Shown: piece after piece, positions 11,448 through 24,956 of the stretch
How the letters are laid out: each line of letters opens with the position of its first letter
How positions within the stretch are numbered: position 1 is the first letter of the stretch
Assembly (NCBI GenBank): GCA_030737835.1
Contig: CM060850.1
Coordinates: 20,180,216-20,244,215, forward strand
Direction: 5' to 3'
Source of the DNA: Acorus gramineus
Lineage: Eukaryota; Streptophyta; Magnoliopsida; Acorales; Acoraceae
Length of the DNA: 64,000 bases
Position numbers and translations under genes: made by a program
The notes under the pieces: model-generated
The model's database searches: none
Seen by the model: the letters and a program-made list of their open reading frames with translations, nothing else
Told to the model about the DNA's origin: nothing

Positions 11448-14047
11448 TGTTACGCCCCGAGGCGACTGTCCTCGGAGCGTTCCAATGACATCAATATTAG
11501 GGAGTCATACACAAGAGGCCAATAATGACTCCAACAAAGTACAACAGTAACCAATAAGAATCAGATGACGTAAGCAAAGCAATGATGAGCAATGGTTAAC
11601 TGAAGGTGTAAGAATGTAAAATATATAAAAAGTCTGTAATACAAAATATCATTACAAACCAGATACTATAATCATTGTCCTGTGAGAGCCCATAGTCTAG
11701 TCAACAACAAAAGACAACATATGCAACTGACACGAATACAATTACATACAAGAAGGAATGCTGACGGCCTCACGCTCGCAGACCAAAAAGACTGGGCGCA
11801 ATGCACCTCACGGGAGCTCCAGCTTCACGTTTGACCCGGCTTCAATTGGAGAAACAACACACGAGTGGGTGAGCTACAAGCTCAGTGAGTGGCACAGATC
11901 CACACATCATACACAATAATAAGTATCCCATAAAACAATAAAGAGTTCCAACAACTAAGGAAAACAAACCAACAATCATAAGTGTCATACAACCCCAATC
12001 TCATCCTCACCTTCACCCCTAGGGTGACATGAGATTATTGGAAAAAGAAAACCAAACTTGCTAACTCCCTTAACCTTCCAATAGCCCTCTCCCGGGTAGC
12101 CCTCTTCCTGACGGCCTTCCGGTAACCCTCTCCCGGGTAGCCCTCTTCCTGACGGCCTTCCAAGGTAAGTATGAAGCCACAAGGTTATTGAAATACACAT
12201 TGGACCTCCTATAATGTAGTGGCACCATTCAGGATAGCTCCAACGCCGGGTAGCTCCAACACAGATACGAGGTAGGGGAGAAACATCTCTACACTCACAA
12301 CATGATATTTATGGATCCTTTGGTTATTACTCACCAAACGATATTAAATCCAACTAAAGTTATACGATATTGCATCATTCAGATGCAAGAAGATTAATTA
12401 AGCTCTCATCTGATTTATGTCATAGAATGACCCTAGAGACGGGTCACACGCATGCCTAACACACTTAGGCAAAAAGGGGTTTTATTATTATAAGCTAATA
12501 GATTTAACCAAACATGGATTGTGGATGCATAAGAGATTTAATCATTCAAGTAAATAGATATTCATGGTAGTGGGAATACAAGAGACAACCTAAAGCATGC
12601 TTTCTACTTATGCATTCATGTGTGGGCAAATTACATTATTATACTAAACAAAGGGGTAGGAAGTATGGTTATGGATACATGGGCATGATATACAAGCAAG
12701 CATAGGATCCTATACAAGCTACAATTTATAATAATCATATGATGTAAGCTATCTAACATAGTAGGAGTCTAGTAAATCCATATGACCTAGCCATCATGAT
12801 TAAATATAGCTATGGAGTCAAAAAAAAAAAAATCTCAACGCACGGTTAAGTGCACTAAGCGCTTCCCAAATGAGTGGGTCGAACCACTCACCAACAATCG
12901 AACCACCACGTGTCCAATCTACAAGACCTGCATCATAATAACATAGAAATAGGTGAGCAAAGCAATGAGTTGGATTGATTATATGAATGCACGGACCATG
13001 CATTGAGCTCGCATGGCAAGCGAGTGCGAACGGGCAGCACTTGCGCAGCCCCCAGGGCTTGACAGACAGCTTGCGTGGGCCTGCATGACCAGCAAGCACG
13101 CGCAACTCGTGCGCGGCCTGCACGGCCAGCATACATGCGCACGCACGCGCGCACATTGCAGCGCGTCGACAGCACACCCCGCCCCCCCCATAAGCTCACA
13201 TGTCCACCCCCCCCCCCCCCCTTCCACACTCCCACATCATACATGCATCAACACACATCCAAAATAGCAACCATTCCCCATAAAACTCAACAACAATGAC
13301 TACAACAGCACCAAGCATAAAAAGAAAGAAAGAAAGAAAGAAAGAGAGATCACCTTTAGGAAGGAGAAGAAGAAGTGAGGCTCACAAGCATACACACATA
13401 CCTACATCTTCTCCATTACTTCCATCTCTAGATCTCAATCTTCCCAGGATGGCTAAACACACAGAGAGGGAGAGTGAGAGGGGAAGCTTGAAAGAGGGGG
13501 AGAGAGAGAGACAGAGAGACCAAACAATCAATGCCTGCATAGACAATCACTCTTACCTTTACTTCCTTTTCACTTTTCTTTCTTTAATCTCCTTTTGCTG
13601 CTGCTGAAATGGTGGGAGAGGGAACTCCAACGAGAGAGAGAGGGAGAGTGTGTGAAGTGGGAGAGATAGAGAAATAAAAGTCAAAAGTGATGAGTGTTTC
13701 TCACCTACCATGGCTAACATAGTTTGATGGTGAATATAAACTTAGGATAACCCACACACAAAATAAAAGTAAAGAAGACTTGGTGTCCACGACAATTGCT
13801 TCACATCTAAGTGAAATATATCATCTACCGGATCTAGTAACGCCCAAATCCGGATACCATTCAGAACTGCAATTTTTCTAAAACAATGTCAGAAATCGAT
13901 GAAATTTTACATGTAGGCTAATGAGAATGCCAGGAACACAGATATGTAGTTCAGTTTTTGAATCGATGGCCTAAATTCTAGTAATAAATAAAAAAGTGAT
14001 ATGGACCGCTCCCAAAAAAAAAAGAAAAAAGTTACACAAACATAACA
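11448..14047 (-). mobile_element. Solo LTR-X copy A (diverged) inside the Copia RNase H
   Basis: The 2600-bp unit begins TGTTACGCCCC and ends CATAACA, with target duplication GGGTT at 11443-11447 and 14048-14052. Read on the minus strand it is an LTR-X (TGTTATG to GTAACA) of a diverged subtype. It shares with other copies the ends, the CCTGTGAGAGCC block (11680), the ..CTCAGTGAGTGG block (11880) and the ACCACTCACC block (12884). No internal element sequence is present. Inside are a C run (13207-13221) and an (AAAG)n tract (13321-13344). Removing it with one GGGTT rejoins the Copia RNase H frame. Confidence 0.9.
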
Positions 14048-14052
14048 GGGTT

Positions 14053-14458
14053 CTGTATATTTCTAAGAGATTTCATCATCACTTAGCGCAGTAAGAAACA
14101 GGAGGTTGTTTCTCTTTCTAGCACCGAGGGTGAGTATCGAGCCATGGCCATTACCACCAGGGAGATTGTTCATCTTAGACGTCTCTTGGTGGATCTAGGA
14201 GTTACTATGACTAGTCATACTCCTCTTTATTGTGATAACCGATATGCGATTAAGATTGCCAGCAATCCAGTCTTTTATGAGAGGACCAAACACATTGAGA
14301 TCGATTGTCACTTCGTCTGTCAGCACTTTCTTGAAGAGACATTATCGCTTCCGCATATTTCCTCTGCTGAGCAACTTGCTGATTTCTTCACGAAGACACA
14401 TCCAGTTCCTCGATTCCAGTTTCTCATTAGCAAAATCACTTTGTATGATACGTTGTGA
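14053..14458 (+). pseudogene. Copia RNase H C-terminal part after the nested LTR
   Basis: The RNase H frame resumes after the nested LTR: RSKKQEVVSLSSTEGEYRAM (from about 14087), then PLYCDNRYAIKIASNPVFYE, RTKHIEIDCHFV and LADFFTKTHPV, ending in TGA near 14456. This is the conserved Copia C-terminus. A TAG at 14084-14086 stands where the family has Trp. It belongs to the same reading frame as the part ending at 11447. Confidence 0.9.
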
Positions 14459-14462
14459 GTTT

Positions 14463-14471
14463 GAAGGGGGC
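14463..14471 (+). promoter_or_regulatory. Copia polypurine tract
   Basis: GAAGGGGGC lies immediately before the 3' LTR, the position used to prime plus-strand DNA synthesis. Confidence 0.8.
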
Positions 14472-14606
14472 TGTTAGATTATATGTGTTATGTCATTACA
14501 TAGGTTGTGTATTACACGTGTGACTCCTATATACTTGTATATATAAAGGGTTTAAAACCTAAGAGAAATACAAGGATTCTCATTATTTCATTCTATCATT
14601 CTAACA
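14472..14606 (+). repeat. Copia 3' LTR
   Basis: The 135-bp LTR has canonical TGTTAG..TAACA ends and aligns end to end with the 5' LTR. The GTTTC target duplication follows at 14607-14611. Confidence 0.92.
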
Positions 14607-14611
14607 GTTTC

Positions 14612-15381
14612 AATTGACTGACTTGCAACAACTTCCATGAAATTTAGTGATTTAAGGTATTTCTCACCATACATGCGTATATGCCAAAATAAATGGTAAG
14701 AATACAATCTTAATTCTATTAAATAAGTCAGTGATACTGAAATATAACTAATTGATATTTACATTATCATATTAATGAAGAAGACCAACAACCTATATAA
14801 AGTTATGTGATGAAGTAAACAGCCTTCCAAGAATTCGATATTCCTACAGTATGTTAAAAAAAGAACTGCAATAGTAACAACAGATAGGCCTAGTTATGTA
14901 ATGAGTTAGCAAAGTGTGTCACGAATAAGATTTCTTAATAGAATACCCATGCACACCATTGATATGCAATTTATGCTACAATGTGACCATGACTTTGTAG
15001 ACCTATCGCTCTAATCATTTGAACTTCTGCTCTTTTCTCCTATTCCTTTTGAATTTAGTTGAATTTTGTTCATTTGTATGGGAATTTGCTTAAGAATTGT
15101 ACCATTATTATGTCAATAAAAATTAAATAATTCTCATTGTTAAGAGAAATTTTTAATTGCAAATCAACTAAGTAATTTTATTTCTTCTACAAAGGAGCAG
15201 GTTGAAGGATAGTTAAAATAACCTCAAGCATGCATATGCCTCACAGAGTACATAGCATATGCCACAAAAGTGTGATGCCCATTAATGAAAGATAATGACG
15301 TACCTCAACCGTGCTACAAAATTGACGAGAACACCACACAGTTGACATTCTATATTGTGAGTTGAATCTGGTGACCCATTC
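14612..15381. other. AT-rich intergenic DNA without recognisable features
   Basis: No coding frame, RNA gene or repeat family could be assigned. CATTC at 15377-15381 may be the left target duplication of the LTR that follows. Confidence 0.4.
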
Positions 15382-16554
15382 TGTTAAGATCGTGTCACCT
15401 TTTGGCGGTCACATATCGTGTTCTATTCATTTTAAAAGTTTGAGTGCTTAGATAAAAAAATTTGACTGTATATTTATTCTTCTGATAATGACATTGGTGT
15501 ATTTGTAAATTTTTTTCGCATTCTAACATCATTTTAAAAATTATGTTGTTTCAAGTGATATCTGGATTTGATCGATACTGAGTTGGTTGGTGAGTTTAGC
15601 TCGGCCAGTGGTGCATGAGACTTAGCCTTCAAGTCACCTCTCGAATATTTTGGTGTTATTGGTGAGAATAGCTTAAACTCGCCCCTTCCCTCACACAACC
15701 CACCCACCACCCTTTTTAACATTATTTGCTCCCATCTCTTCATTTGTTTTACTTTTCTCTGTGCTGCCATCGAAGAGAAACAGAGGATGTGAAAGAAAGA
15801 AAGAAAGAAAGAAGGAAAGAAGTGTAGTAGAGAAGGTGATGTCTCTCTCTCTCATAGCTCCCTCTTTGTGTGTTGGGTCAACAAAGGAAGGTGTAAAGGA
15901 AGTGAAGATGATGTGTTTGTGTGTGAGCTTGAGAGGCCCCGACCACCTCTTCTCATCCTCCTTTCAAATGCATTAATTCACTCTCTTAGTGAATTTCTTG
16001 GTTAGTAGCTGTTAAGTATTTGGTGTGTGTTGTTGCTTTGAGTGGGTTTGTGTGATTGTTTATGTGAATGATTGGGTGGGAGTTTGGGAGTTTTGTTGAG
16101 GGACACCTCGGCATGCGCAGAGTGTGTCGGTGGCACGCGTGAGCGTGTCCACGCGCCAGTTTGCACCACACCGTGCACAAGCATAGTCGATTGGGTCAAT
16201 CTTCTATTGTCAGTTAGTGTATCACTTAATAGTTTCGTTCTTTTCCCTTATGCATATCGCGCGGACCATCAGTCAGAGCACGCGTTGAGTGAGTGGTTCG
16301 ACCAATTCATTAGTATTGTAAAACTTGACGCATAGTTATATAATTATTATTGTTGCAAGTGGAAAATTTATACTCATATGAAGCAGGGGAGATGAGCGTA
16401 CATGCACGCGATTAGTCACGAATTGCATGCTTACGGTATAGGTGTATGATTCGCACCTCCGGAAATTGATATGCATTGATAGTTATTATTCATGTTATTA
16501 GGGTAGGTCCTTTGAACTTTACTGAGCATGTCTTAGTCCCCTTTCATATGTTGC
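15382..16554 (+). mobile_element. Old LTR-X copy B, left part
   Basis: This is the start of a diverged plus-strand LTR-X: TGTTAAGATCGTGTCACC at 15382, then segments aligning with the reverse complement of copy A's right end (..TGATATCTGGATTTGATCG ~ TGGTATCCGGATTTGGGCG). It includes an (AAAG)n tract (15791-15813) and a GAGTGAGTGGTTCGACC block (16288-) common to the family. Copy C interrupts it at 16555 and it resumes at 20485. Confidence 0.7.
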
Positions 16555-19500
16555 TGTCACGCCTCAGGGCGGCCGTCCCCGATACGTGGCAATAATGAAG
16601 TATTAGCTATCAATACCTGAGGTCAACAAAGACTCCAACAACAACACACAAGGTGGCAAAGCAAAGATAATGATAACTGACTGAAAAACGGAAGCATAAG
16701 ATATCAACAATGTCTGTAAACCAAAAACATTATTACAGACTCGAATATACAATCACTGTCCTGTGAGAGCCAAGTCTAGTCCAAATAAAATACAACCTGG
16801 GCCACATGCACGATTTACAATACATAAAATGACTCTAGGACTGCTGACAGCCTCGCACTCGCCACCCGTCGGAAGAACGCTCCACGCCCATAAGACCACG
16901 CCACAGGGAAGCTCCAGCTCCAGCCCAACAGTGCCCCTGAAAAGAAACAGTATGCGGGTCAGCTACAAGCTCAGTGAGTGGCTGGAAACCAATCGCATAC
17001 AATAGTTCAATACTAAAACAATTTCCTGGGTAGAAACATGGGTAGAAACCCAATGGATAACAAGGTCACGCGGCGGCGCGACCAACCTCACCCTCACCCT
17101 CACTCCTAGAGGAAGACTCTTGGGATTTTTCAGGAGAGACCATACCGTTGGTCGAAGAGGTCCACACAACACTACTTAATCACCAACCTCACCCTCACCC
17201 TCACTCCCGTAGGGAGACTCTTGGAACTCTTGGGGAGAGACCATACGTTGGTTGAAGAGACCCGGAATTACCGGTCTACACAACACTTCTGGATCATCTA
17301 TATCGAGATAACTGCCCAACGATGTCTTTGAACATCGATACGCAACCGGACCCAACAACTATGGGAACGGACGGACAACGAATGGGTCACGCGGCGACGT
17401 GTCTTCACCTCATCCTCACCCTCACCCTTTAGAGGTGACATAGGACTTTTGGAAGAGACTTAGACTGCTCTACACCCTTAATCCACCGGTAGCCCTTTTC
17501 CCGGGTAGCCTTTACCTGGTATACTCCCACGATCAGTACGCTTCCGAACGCATCGGTGGTACCTACGGATGGGTGCCTTTCCAAGGACAGCTTTCCAACG
17601 CCGGGAAGTTCCTACATCGGATCCAACGAAGGGGAGAACGATTCCACGCTCGCAATATCATTCGTTAGCCCTCTCCCGGGTAGTCTCTACCTGGTATACC
17701 CCCATGATCAGTACATCTTGCCGCATGCATCGATAGTACCTACAGGTGGGGGCCCTCTGTCAGGACAACTACAACCCGGCCCGCTTCAACACGGACGACA
17801 TTGGGAGGAAACACTCCATGTTCACAAAGCGAACCCAATGGAAAAACAACTACTCTCGATAATCACATATCGATGATATCGAATACTATTGTACTCCCAC
17901 ACGGTTGCGTCGCTCGGACACAAGGGGGTTGCCTCTGCTCTCACGCAGAAATAATCCCAAGGCACATAACCCAACAAGCGGTTCATATACACGCCTAGCA
18001 CGGGTAGGCCTAGCTTAATGCCACAACTACCGGCTTAACAAAACCGATAAGATAATGAATTCTCCTGAATTCCAAACGAGTGCATCGCTCGGATGCACGG
18101 GGGCGATTACATCGCTAGCGCTCTAACTAATAAGGTACAACCCGACCACGGGTCATACCCACGCCTATTTCAGATAGGCCTATCAGTTTTAACCTGCGCA
18201 TATATATATCCAGGAGAATCATATCATAACTATGTGCATGAACCATATGCACAATCATCTAATAATTGACCATAAGGGTGACCCCTAACATGGATTTACA
18301 TCATAAACAACAAATCATACAACATGCATACATGGTATGGCCCACTTAAACATGCATACGTGACCATTAATCATATAAGCACACAAGGCATAACTTAAGC
18401 ATGCGTTGGGTATCACCAACTTAAAAGAAAGGGTCAAGCGCGATCTCGCGCACTAACAGGTGCATGCCAATATTCCAAACGAACCTGAGTCGAGTAGGAA
18501 ATCGCATCTACTTACTCAGTTCGTGCAAAGGGAGAGGGCGAGAGAGATCATCATCTCAAGAAGTTGGTCATAGCTTTCCCCCATTAGCATGGGTGCAACA
18601 ACTACACCACGCCCTCGAGTCTTATCGCAAGGGAATATTAGGCAGGTGCCCGTTATTAACCCAGACTTAATCATGCTGGATATTCCAATTAATATGGTGG
18701 GAGTAGTATTACAATACTACCTAAGGCATGCCATATTCTATACATCCATATACATTACAGAAATACATGCCCATACTAGAGGGACGCATGCAATACAATC
18801 ATACATACATGGATACAATACATGCAATATAAGCCTAGCATGCAAGATATCTAACATATTATAGTTTAAGCATGGCCATACTACTTATCTACACAAGTAG
18901 TATAGCTAGGATGCCCCATCGATGCGCGACGCACGACTACGCGCGTCAAGCGCATCTCGAGGGGGGGGGATTGGATCAAACCACTCACCGTAACCCGGGT
19001 CGTCGCGCATCGTGAGGTAGCAAGCGAGCAGGGCAAGCGGGGTAGCACGCATGCAGAGGGAGGCACGCACACGCGGGGCAGCACTCGGGTTGCACAGGCA
19101 GGGCAAGGCGCGCTGGGCAGAAGCGCAGGGCACGTCGCAGGACGCACTGAGCAAAGTCGCTGGGCGCGCTAGGCACAGTTGTAGGGAACATCGCAGGATG
19201 CGCTGGGCACAGGCGTAGGACGCGCTGGGCACAGACGCATGAGCACAGACGCAGGGCACGCCGCAGGGCACGCTGGGCACAGGCGCAGGGCGTGCTGGGC
19301 ACAGACGCCGGGCACGCCGCAGGGCACGCTGGGCATAGGCGCAGGGCGCGCTGGGCACAGACGCAGGTGCTGGCAAGGCAGCAGGCAGGGCATGCTGGGC
19401 ACAGCCGCTGGGCATGAGTGCTGGTGCTGGCAGGGCAGCAGACAGAGCAAGCTGGGCACAGGCAACACACACAGGGCAGCAGACACACGGGCACGTCGAC

Positions 19501-20479
19501 ACCCCTACACCCAAGCAACCAAGCACACACAAACCAAAACACAAACACCTAGCATGCACCACCTCCCAACACACCCAATTAGCTGAAAAACGAGGAAAAA
19601 AGAACAGGGGAAAGCTTACCAAGAGAAGGGAAAGGGAAGGGGAAGGTGTGGGAGCTCACAAGCACGCCCATGACCACCTCGACCACCACCACCACTTCAG
19701 CCTTCATTCCTCTTCTTATTGCTGAACCAGAGGGAAGGGGGGATCCATGGATAACATTGGGGGGAGCAATAGGAGGAGGAGAGGGAAGAGACAACAACAA
19801 TGGCACACACCTTCTCTTCTTTGCTCTTCCAAGCACTTCTTCCTCATCTTCCCCTTCTAAAACTCTACCAAACACCTCAAGAGGGCTGGACTAAAGAGAG
19901 TGAGAGAGGAGACATTTGGGGGGGGGGGGGGATTATATAGCCAAAGTGGGGTTCAAAGGACAAAAATCGTCCATGACCCGAAATTCTGTACATGCTTCAC
20001 TAGAACAGCCATAACTTCCTCAATATAGCTCCGAATTGCACCATTCAAAATCCACTGGAAAGCCAAGACGATTATCTGCAACTTTTATGTTTATGCTCAG
20101 ATTAAATAACCCCTTTATCTATTTCAAAATGTGAGCTAAACATCGAACAGGGCTGCTGCCAGGATTTTCTCATCCCCGGGGTATACTTGGAAAAATACCC
20201 ATAACTTTTACTACATGAATCCAGTTGATCTAATTCTACTTTTGTATGAAAGCTAACTCAAAACTGAGCATCTCATGATAAAATCATATTTAAACCTCTT
20301 CATCTTGGATTTTAACAAAATTAAATCCAAATACCAAATCGGAAATGCATAACTTCTAGGAGAAAAATTATGTAGCCAAATTTTCAATCAGAGCACTCCA
20401 ACTCCTGTAGGTGGCTAAAACCCAAAATTTTAGCGACTCCGATCGAAAAAATAAGGCTCCAAATGACACAGGCATAACA
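16555..20479 (-). mobile_element. Solo LTR-X copy C
   Basis: The 3925-bp LTR runs from TGTCACGCCTCAGGGCGG to CATAACA, with target duplication GTTGC at 16550-16554 and 20480-20484, inside older copy B. In LTR sense (minus strand) it contains the 5' region shared with copy G, a GC-rich block of CACGC..GGGCA-type units (about 19020-19500) and the 3' block with TGAGGG repeats. The target duplication shows it reached this site as a normal integration that later lost its interior. A G run lies at about 19918-19930. Confidence 0.93.
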
Positions 20480-20484
20480 GTTGC

Positions 20485-22646
20485 AATCTAATCTATGAGA
20501 TGTAATAGTTTCCTTGAATAAGTGGTTGATTAGCAGTTAATTCTTTTGCGATTGGTATTGACTGAATTGTTTAGTTTTACGAGCCATATATGTATCTATA
20601 TAAATGACAATCGTTGAGTTGGTCTTCTTTGATCTTTTAATTTATGGTTAAGTATTTAAGGAGTCGTTAACTATTGTAGTGAGTTTATGCATGCATCATT
20701 TCTTCCCTAGCATTACACATTTGAATGGTGTGCCTTGTACTAGTTTTCTTAAGTGTTATGTAAATTCACTTAAGGATTCGGGTTAGACAATACTTTCATT
20801 GAGAATTAGGCATGTTAAATATTAAGCACATGCTCAAGTATCCAGCTTCATGCTATACTTATATAATAACCCATATTTTTTTTTATACACCACTTGCTAG
20901 CATGTCATGTATATGATATATAATGAATTATAAAGTATAGCATGCCATAGGTAGTCCTTTGTAATACAACATTTATGGTAGTAAATATTTACCATGGTTA
21001 ATCATTAGTAAAACCCATATAATTCTATGTTTAGCCCTTGCTAGAGCATTTGTATTAGCTTACTAGTAAGCATATATTGAGATGTCATATGATGTGTTTT
21101 TATATGAGTAAGAGCTTTGACTTTCGATTAATGCGAAGCATTGGTTGCATACTTATTGGGCCTTGTTGTGGAATTGAGTGTGTAGTGATGTTATTGCCGC
21201 CACTGATGTTGAGGCAAGGCTGTGGGTATTTTCAGGAGATGATGAGATTCTCTCACTTTTTTAACTGAGTAGTAGAGGTGGTTTCTACTTAAATTTCTAG
21301 TTCGCATGAGGGTTATTTGGTATGCATCTGCTTGTAGATAAATTTAGTTTTACATCCCTTTAGTTGATGATCGTGGATGTTATGCGGAATGCATGCTAGT
21401 ATATGACTTATGTTGCATGCCATTTTATGCTATTTTTTACCTCATTCCATGTGAACTGCTTGAAGCCTTTAGTGACCTATATCTCGTGTGTATATTAAAT
21501 TAATTGCTTTCCTATTCATCCGTGTAGTCTATGCCTTTCATAGTCTATTAAATTGTCATATGACATATTAGCTATTCCATGCCTAGATAACTTTTATTAA
21601 CTCGCTAGCTAATCCTTGCTTTAACATATCCCCTAATTTACCTTAAGATTTTCCTTATTGAATATATACACTTGATGGCTCAATGGTTTGGGTTCCACTA
21701 TTATTGTGTGCATATAGTGGAACTGTGTGAATGATTTAGGACTTAATTATATGCAGTCTATTCTTGATTGCTTTCTTATTTGGATATATGATTCATGTAC
21801 CTCTTAGGTGATAGAATTATCTCTGTTACAATTGCTTGTATGATAAGTTAATCAGGTCTACCGTGGTAGGCATATGTATGATTGTTGTCAGGCTCATATA
21901 TTATTACTAGAGTCAAGGTAGGTAGTTAATTGCCCTGGATCCATGTGATGCGCTCATATGAGAATTCAGGAGAATCCATTATTATATCAGTGTTCGTTAA
22001 CTGATAATTATGATAGTATGCTTGGTGTATCTGTAATAGGCGCGCTTGGATGACCCGCCTTTAGGGTCATGCCTTGTCATTGTTGAGTGCTAGGACTTAA
22101 CTATTTCCTCGCGTCCGAGTGATGCAACTATATGGGAATTAAACAAAATTCATTAGCATTGTTAATTGGTAGATGATTATAGTTGATCCTTGAGGATCGT
22201 GTTGCAAGCGCTGAATGCTTCTCCCCTACCTCGTATCCACGTTGAAGCTACCCGGTGTTGGAGCTATCCTGGATTGTTTCTCCACATCGTAGGATGCCCA
22301 ATCTGTATTTCAATACCGTTTTGGCATCGGACCTACCATGGATGACTTCCAGGAAAGGGCTGCCCGGGAGAGGGCTACCGGAAGGTTAAGGGAGTTAACG
22401 GGTTGTTTTTTATTTCCAATAGTCCCATGTCACCCCTAGGGGTGAAGGTGAGGATGAGGTTGGAGTGCTTCCTATCTGTATCATCGTGCATCGAAGCTGC
22501 CTAGCGTTGAAGCCTCCCTAGGTGGTGCCGCCACATCGGACGGCCGCCAAGGAGAGGGCTACCAGATGATATCGCGAGCATGGAGTATTGTTTTCCTACA
22601 TCATCGTGCATTGAAGCTACCCGGTGTCGAATCTGTCTTGCATTAT
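20485..22646 (+). mobile_element. Old LTR-X copy B, right part (truncated)
   Basis: Copy B continues after copy C. Family blocks are recognisable: GATGATGAGATTCTCTCAC (about 21236), GACCCGCC..GGGTCATGCCTTGTC (about 22050), and three units around GTTGAAGCTACCCGGTGTTGG (about 22238-22620) that match the tandem part of other LTR-X copies. The last several hundred bases of the LTR are missing, cut off where copy D starts. Confidence 0.65.
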
Positions 22647-24956
22647 TGTTATACATGTGTCATTTGGAGCCATTTTGGTTAAGCCTTGGTCGCATCTGGG
22701 TCATTCAGGGCCTTTTTCTTTTTCGATCGGAGTCGCTAAAATTTTGGCTTTTAGCCACCTGTGGGAGTTGGAGTACTCTGATTGGAAATCTAACTGCATA
22801 TTATGGGTCCTGGTACTGTTTCGTACTACCCATAAAAATTTCATCGAATTCCGCTAACGTTTTGAAAAATATGCAGTTTCGAACCGTATCCGGGTTTTGA
22901 GAGTTCCTGGTTGGTCGAATGGTGTGAGATATTTTGGGGATGTGGTGACCCTTGGTAACCTTACCCCCACCTTGCTTGGGGATGAAGAAACCATTGGTTA
23001 TTTGATATGTGAGTGGGTGAGCCTAACTCTAACCTCACCCCCCTTAAGGTCACCCCTAGGCACTATTTGGGCATGAAAATGACTTTTTTGCCCTCTCTCT
23101 CTCTCTCCCCTCTCTCCCATTTCGTGGAACACCTTCTCTCCCTCTCTTGGTCTCTTTTTTTTCTCCTCTTTGTGTGTGAAGAAGGAGGAGGAAGAAGCAA
23201 TTGAAGGAAAAGATGAAGAAGAAGCACAAGAAAGAGTGAGAAAGGGTGAGTATGTGTTGTTGTTGTTGTTGTTGTTGTTGTTTCTCTTCTCTCTATCCCC
23301 TTCTCATGCCCCTTTGCTCCCCTGTTTTCTGCCATGAAGGGCTTGAGGAGATGCTGATGAGGTGGTGGTAGTGGTGGTGGTGGTTGAGGTGGTCGTGGGT
23401 GCGTCGAGAACCCCGCATCTCCCCATTTCCCTCCCCCCTGTTTTGGTAAGGAAGAACTTTGTATTTTAAATATCTCAGCTCATCTAGTATTTAGAGACAC
23501 ATTTTTAGGATTATGTCTTCATATGATATGATCATCTATGTGTCTAGTTGTTATATATGAAATTTGGGCTCATTATGATATATGTGGTGTAAGTTAGAAC
23601 CTGTTTTGCATGGCCTGTCCAGATTCGCGTAGGAATTGACCTGCTTCTGGAAATAATTTATTTCGGGCTTGTAGAGGCAAAATTAGGTTCTAATGTCTTC
23701 ATGGATTATGATCCCAGCATATCAGAGAATGTGCACCTTTTATTTCATAATTTTTGGAAGTGTATTGGGTTATGTGGAGATCAATTAGTAAGGCTGGTTG
23801 CAGCAGGTTTGGCAGTTTTGTTTGGTTGAGAGCCAAGGAGTAGTTTGCACGTGTCTTGTGTGATAATATGGAAGTATCAGGGGTTAGGGTCTTCATGAAG
23901 TAGGCTTATATGTGTGATAGGAGGTTCCATAATTTAATTATGGATCATTGGTTGTGTTTTGCAGATCTTGTAGACCGGACGCGCGGCGATCCGGGTATCG
24001 GTGAGTGGTTTGATCCAATCCCCCCCCTCGGGATGCGCTCGACGCGCGTAGTCGCGCGTCGCGCATCGGTGGGGCTCCCTAGCTATATTACTTGTGTAGA
24101 TAAGTAGTATGGCCATGCTTAAGCTATAATATGTAGATATCTTGCATGCTAGGCTTATATACATGTATTGTATTCATGTATGAATGATTGTGTTGCATGC
24201 GCCCCTCTAGTATGAGCATGTATTTTTGGTAATGTGTATGGATGTATAGAATATGGCATGCCTTAGGTATTATTGTAATACTACTCCCACCATATTAATT
24301 GGAATATCCAACATGATTAAGTCTGGGTTAATAACGGGCACCTGCCTAATATTCCCTTGCAATAAGACTCGAGGGCGTGGTGTAGTTGTTGCGCCCATGC
24401 TAATGGAGCAAAGCTATGACCAACTTCATGAGATGATGATCTCTCTCGCCCTCTCCCTTTGAATGAACTGAGTAAGTAGATGCGATTTCCTACTCAACTC
24501 AGGTTTGTTTGGAATATTGGCATCCACCTGTTAGTGCGCGAGATCGCGCTTGACCCTTTCTTTTAAGTTGGTTTTATCCAACGCATGCTTAATTTATGCC
24601 TTGTGTGCTTATATGATTAATGGCCACGTATGCATGTTTAAGTGGGCCATACCATGTATGCATGTTGTATGATTTGTTGTTTATGATGTAAATCCATGTT
24701 AGGGGTCACCCTTATGGTCAATTATTAGATGATTGTGCATATGGTTCATGCACATAGGTAGATATAAAAATTCTTTTGGATATATTTATATGCGCATGTC
24801 AAAAAACTGATAGGCCTATCTGTGATAGGCGTGGGTATGACCCGCTGTCGGGTTGTACCTTATTAGTTAGAGCGCTAGCGATGTAATCGCCCCGTGCATC
24901 CGAGCGATGCACTCGTTTGGAATTCAGGAGAATTAATTATCTTATCGGTTTTGTTA
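22647..24956 (+). mobile_element. LTR-X copy D, truncated at an inverted-repeat junction
   Basis: The LTR starts TGTTATACATGTGTCATTTGG at 22647 and reads in LTR sense to ..CTTATCGGTTTTGTTAAG. There it switches directly to a copy in the opposite orientation. Its 5' part resembles copies E and H, but its middle (about 23440-24000) resembles copies C and G, so it is a mosaic. A (GTT)n tract lies at 23255-23281. Confidence 0.8.

Larger units (their letters stand above)
7007..14606 (+). mobile_element. Defective Ty1/Copia retrotransposon split by a solo LTR
   Basis: The element has 135-bp direct LTRs (7007-7141, 14472-14606), a primer-binding site, a Copia-ordered pol (protease, integrase, reverse transcriptase, RNase H), a polypurine tract and GTTTC target duplications. 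Without the nested insertion at 11448-14047 it is about 5.0 kb, normal for Copia. It is dead: gag is missing or unrecognisable, pol has a frameshift near 10310-10330 and about 13 premature stops. The two LTRs differ at roughly 10 of 135 positions by eye, so the insertion is old. Very short LTRs are typical of the Ale/Retrofit group, but the lineage is not certain. Confidence 0.93.

Noticed and set aside
16763-17005. Small frame starting MRAKSSPNKIQP seen again at 33712, 38504, 53775 and 63754
   Set aside because: It recurs because LTR-X recurs. It is antisense to the LTR, its 3' part changes frame between copies, and it resembles no known protein.
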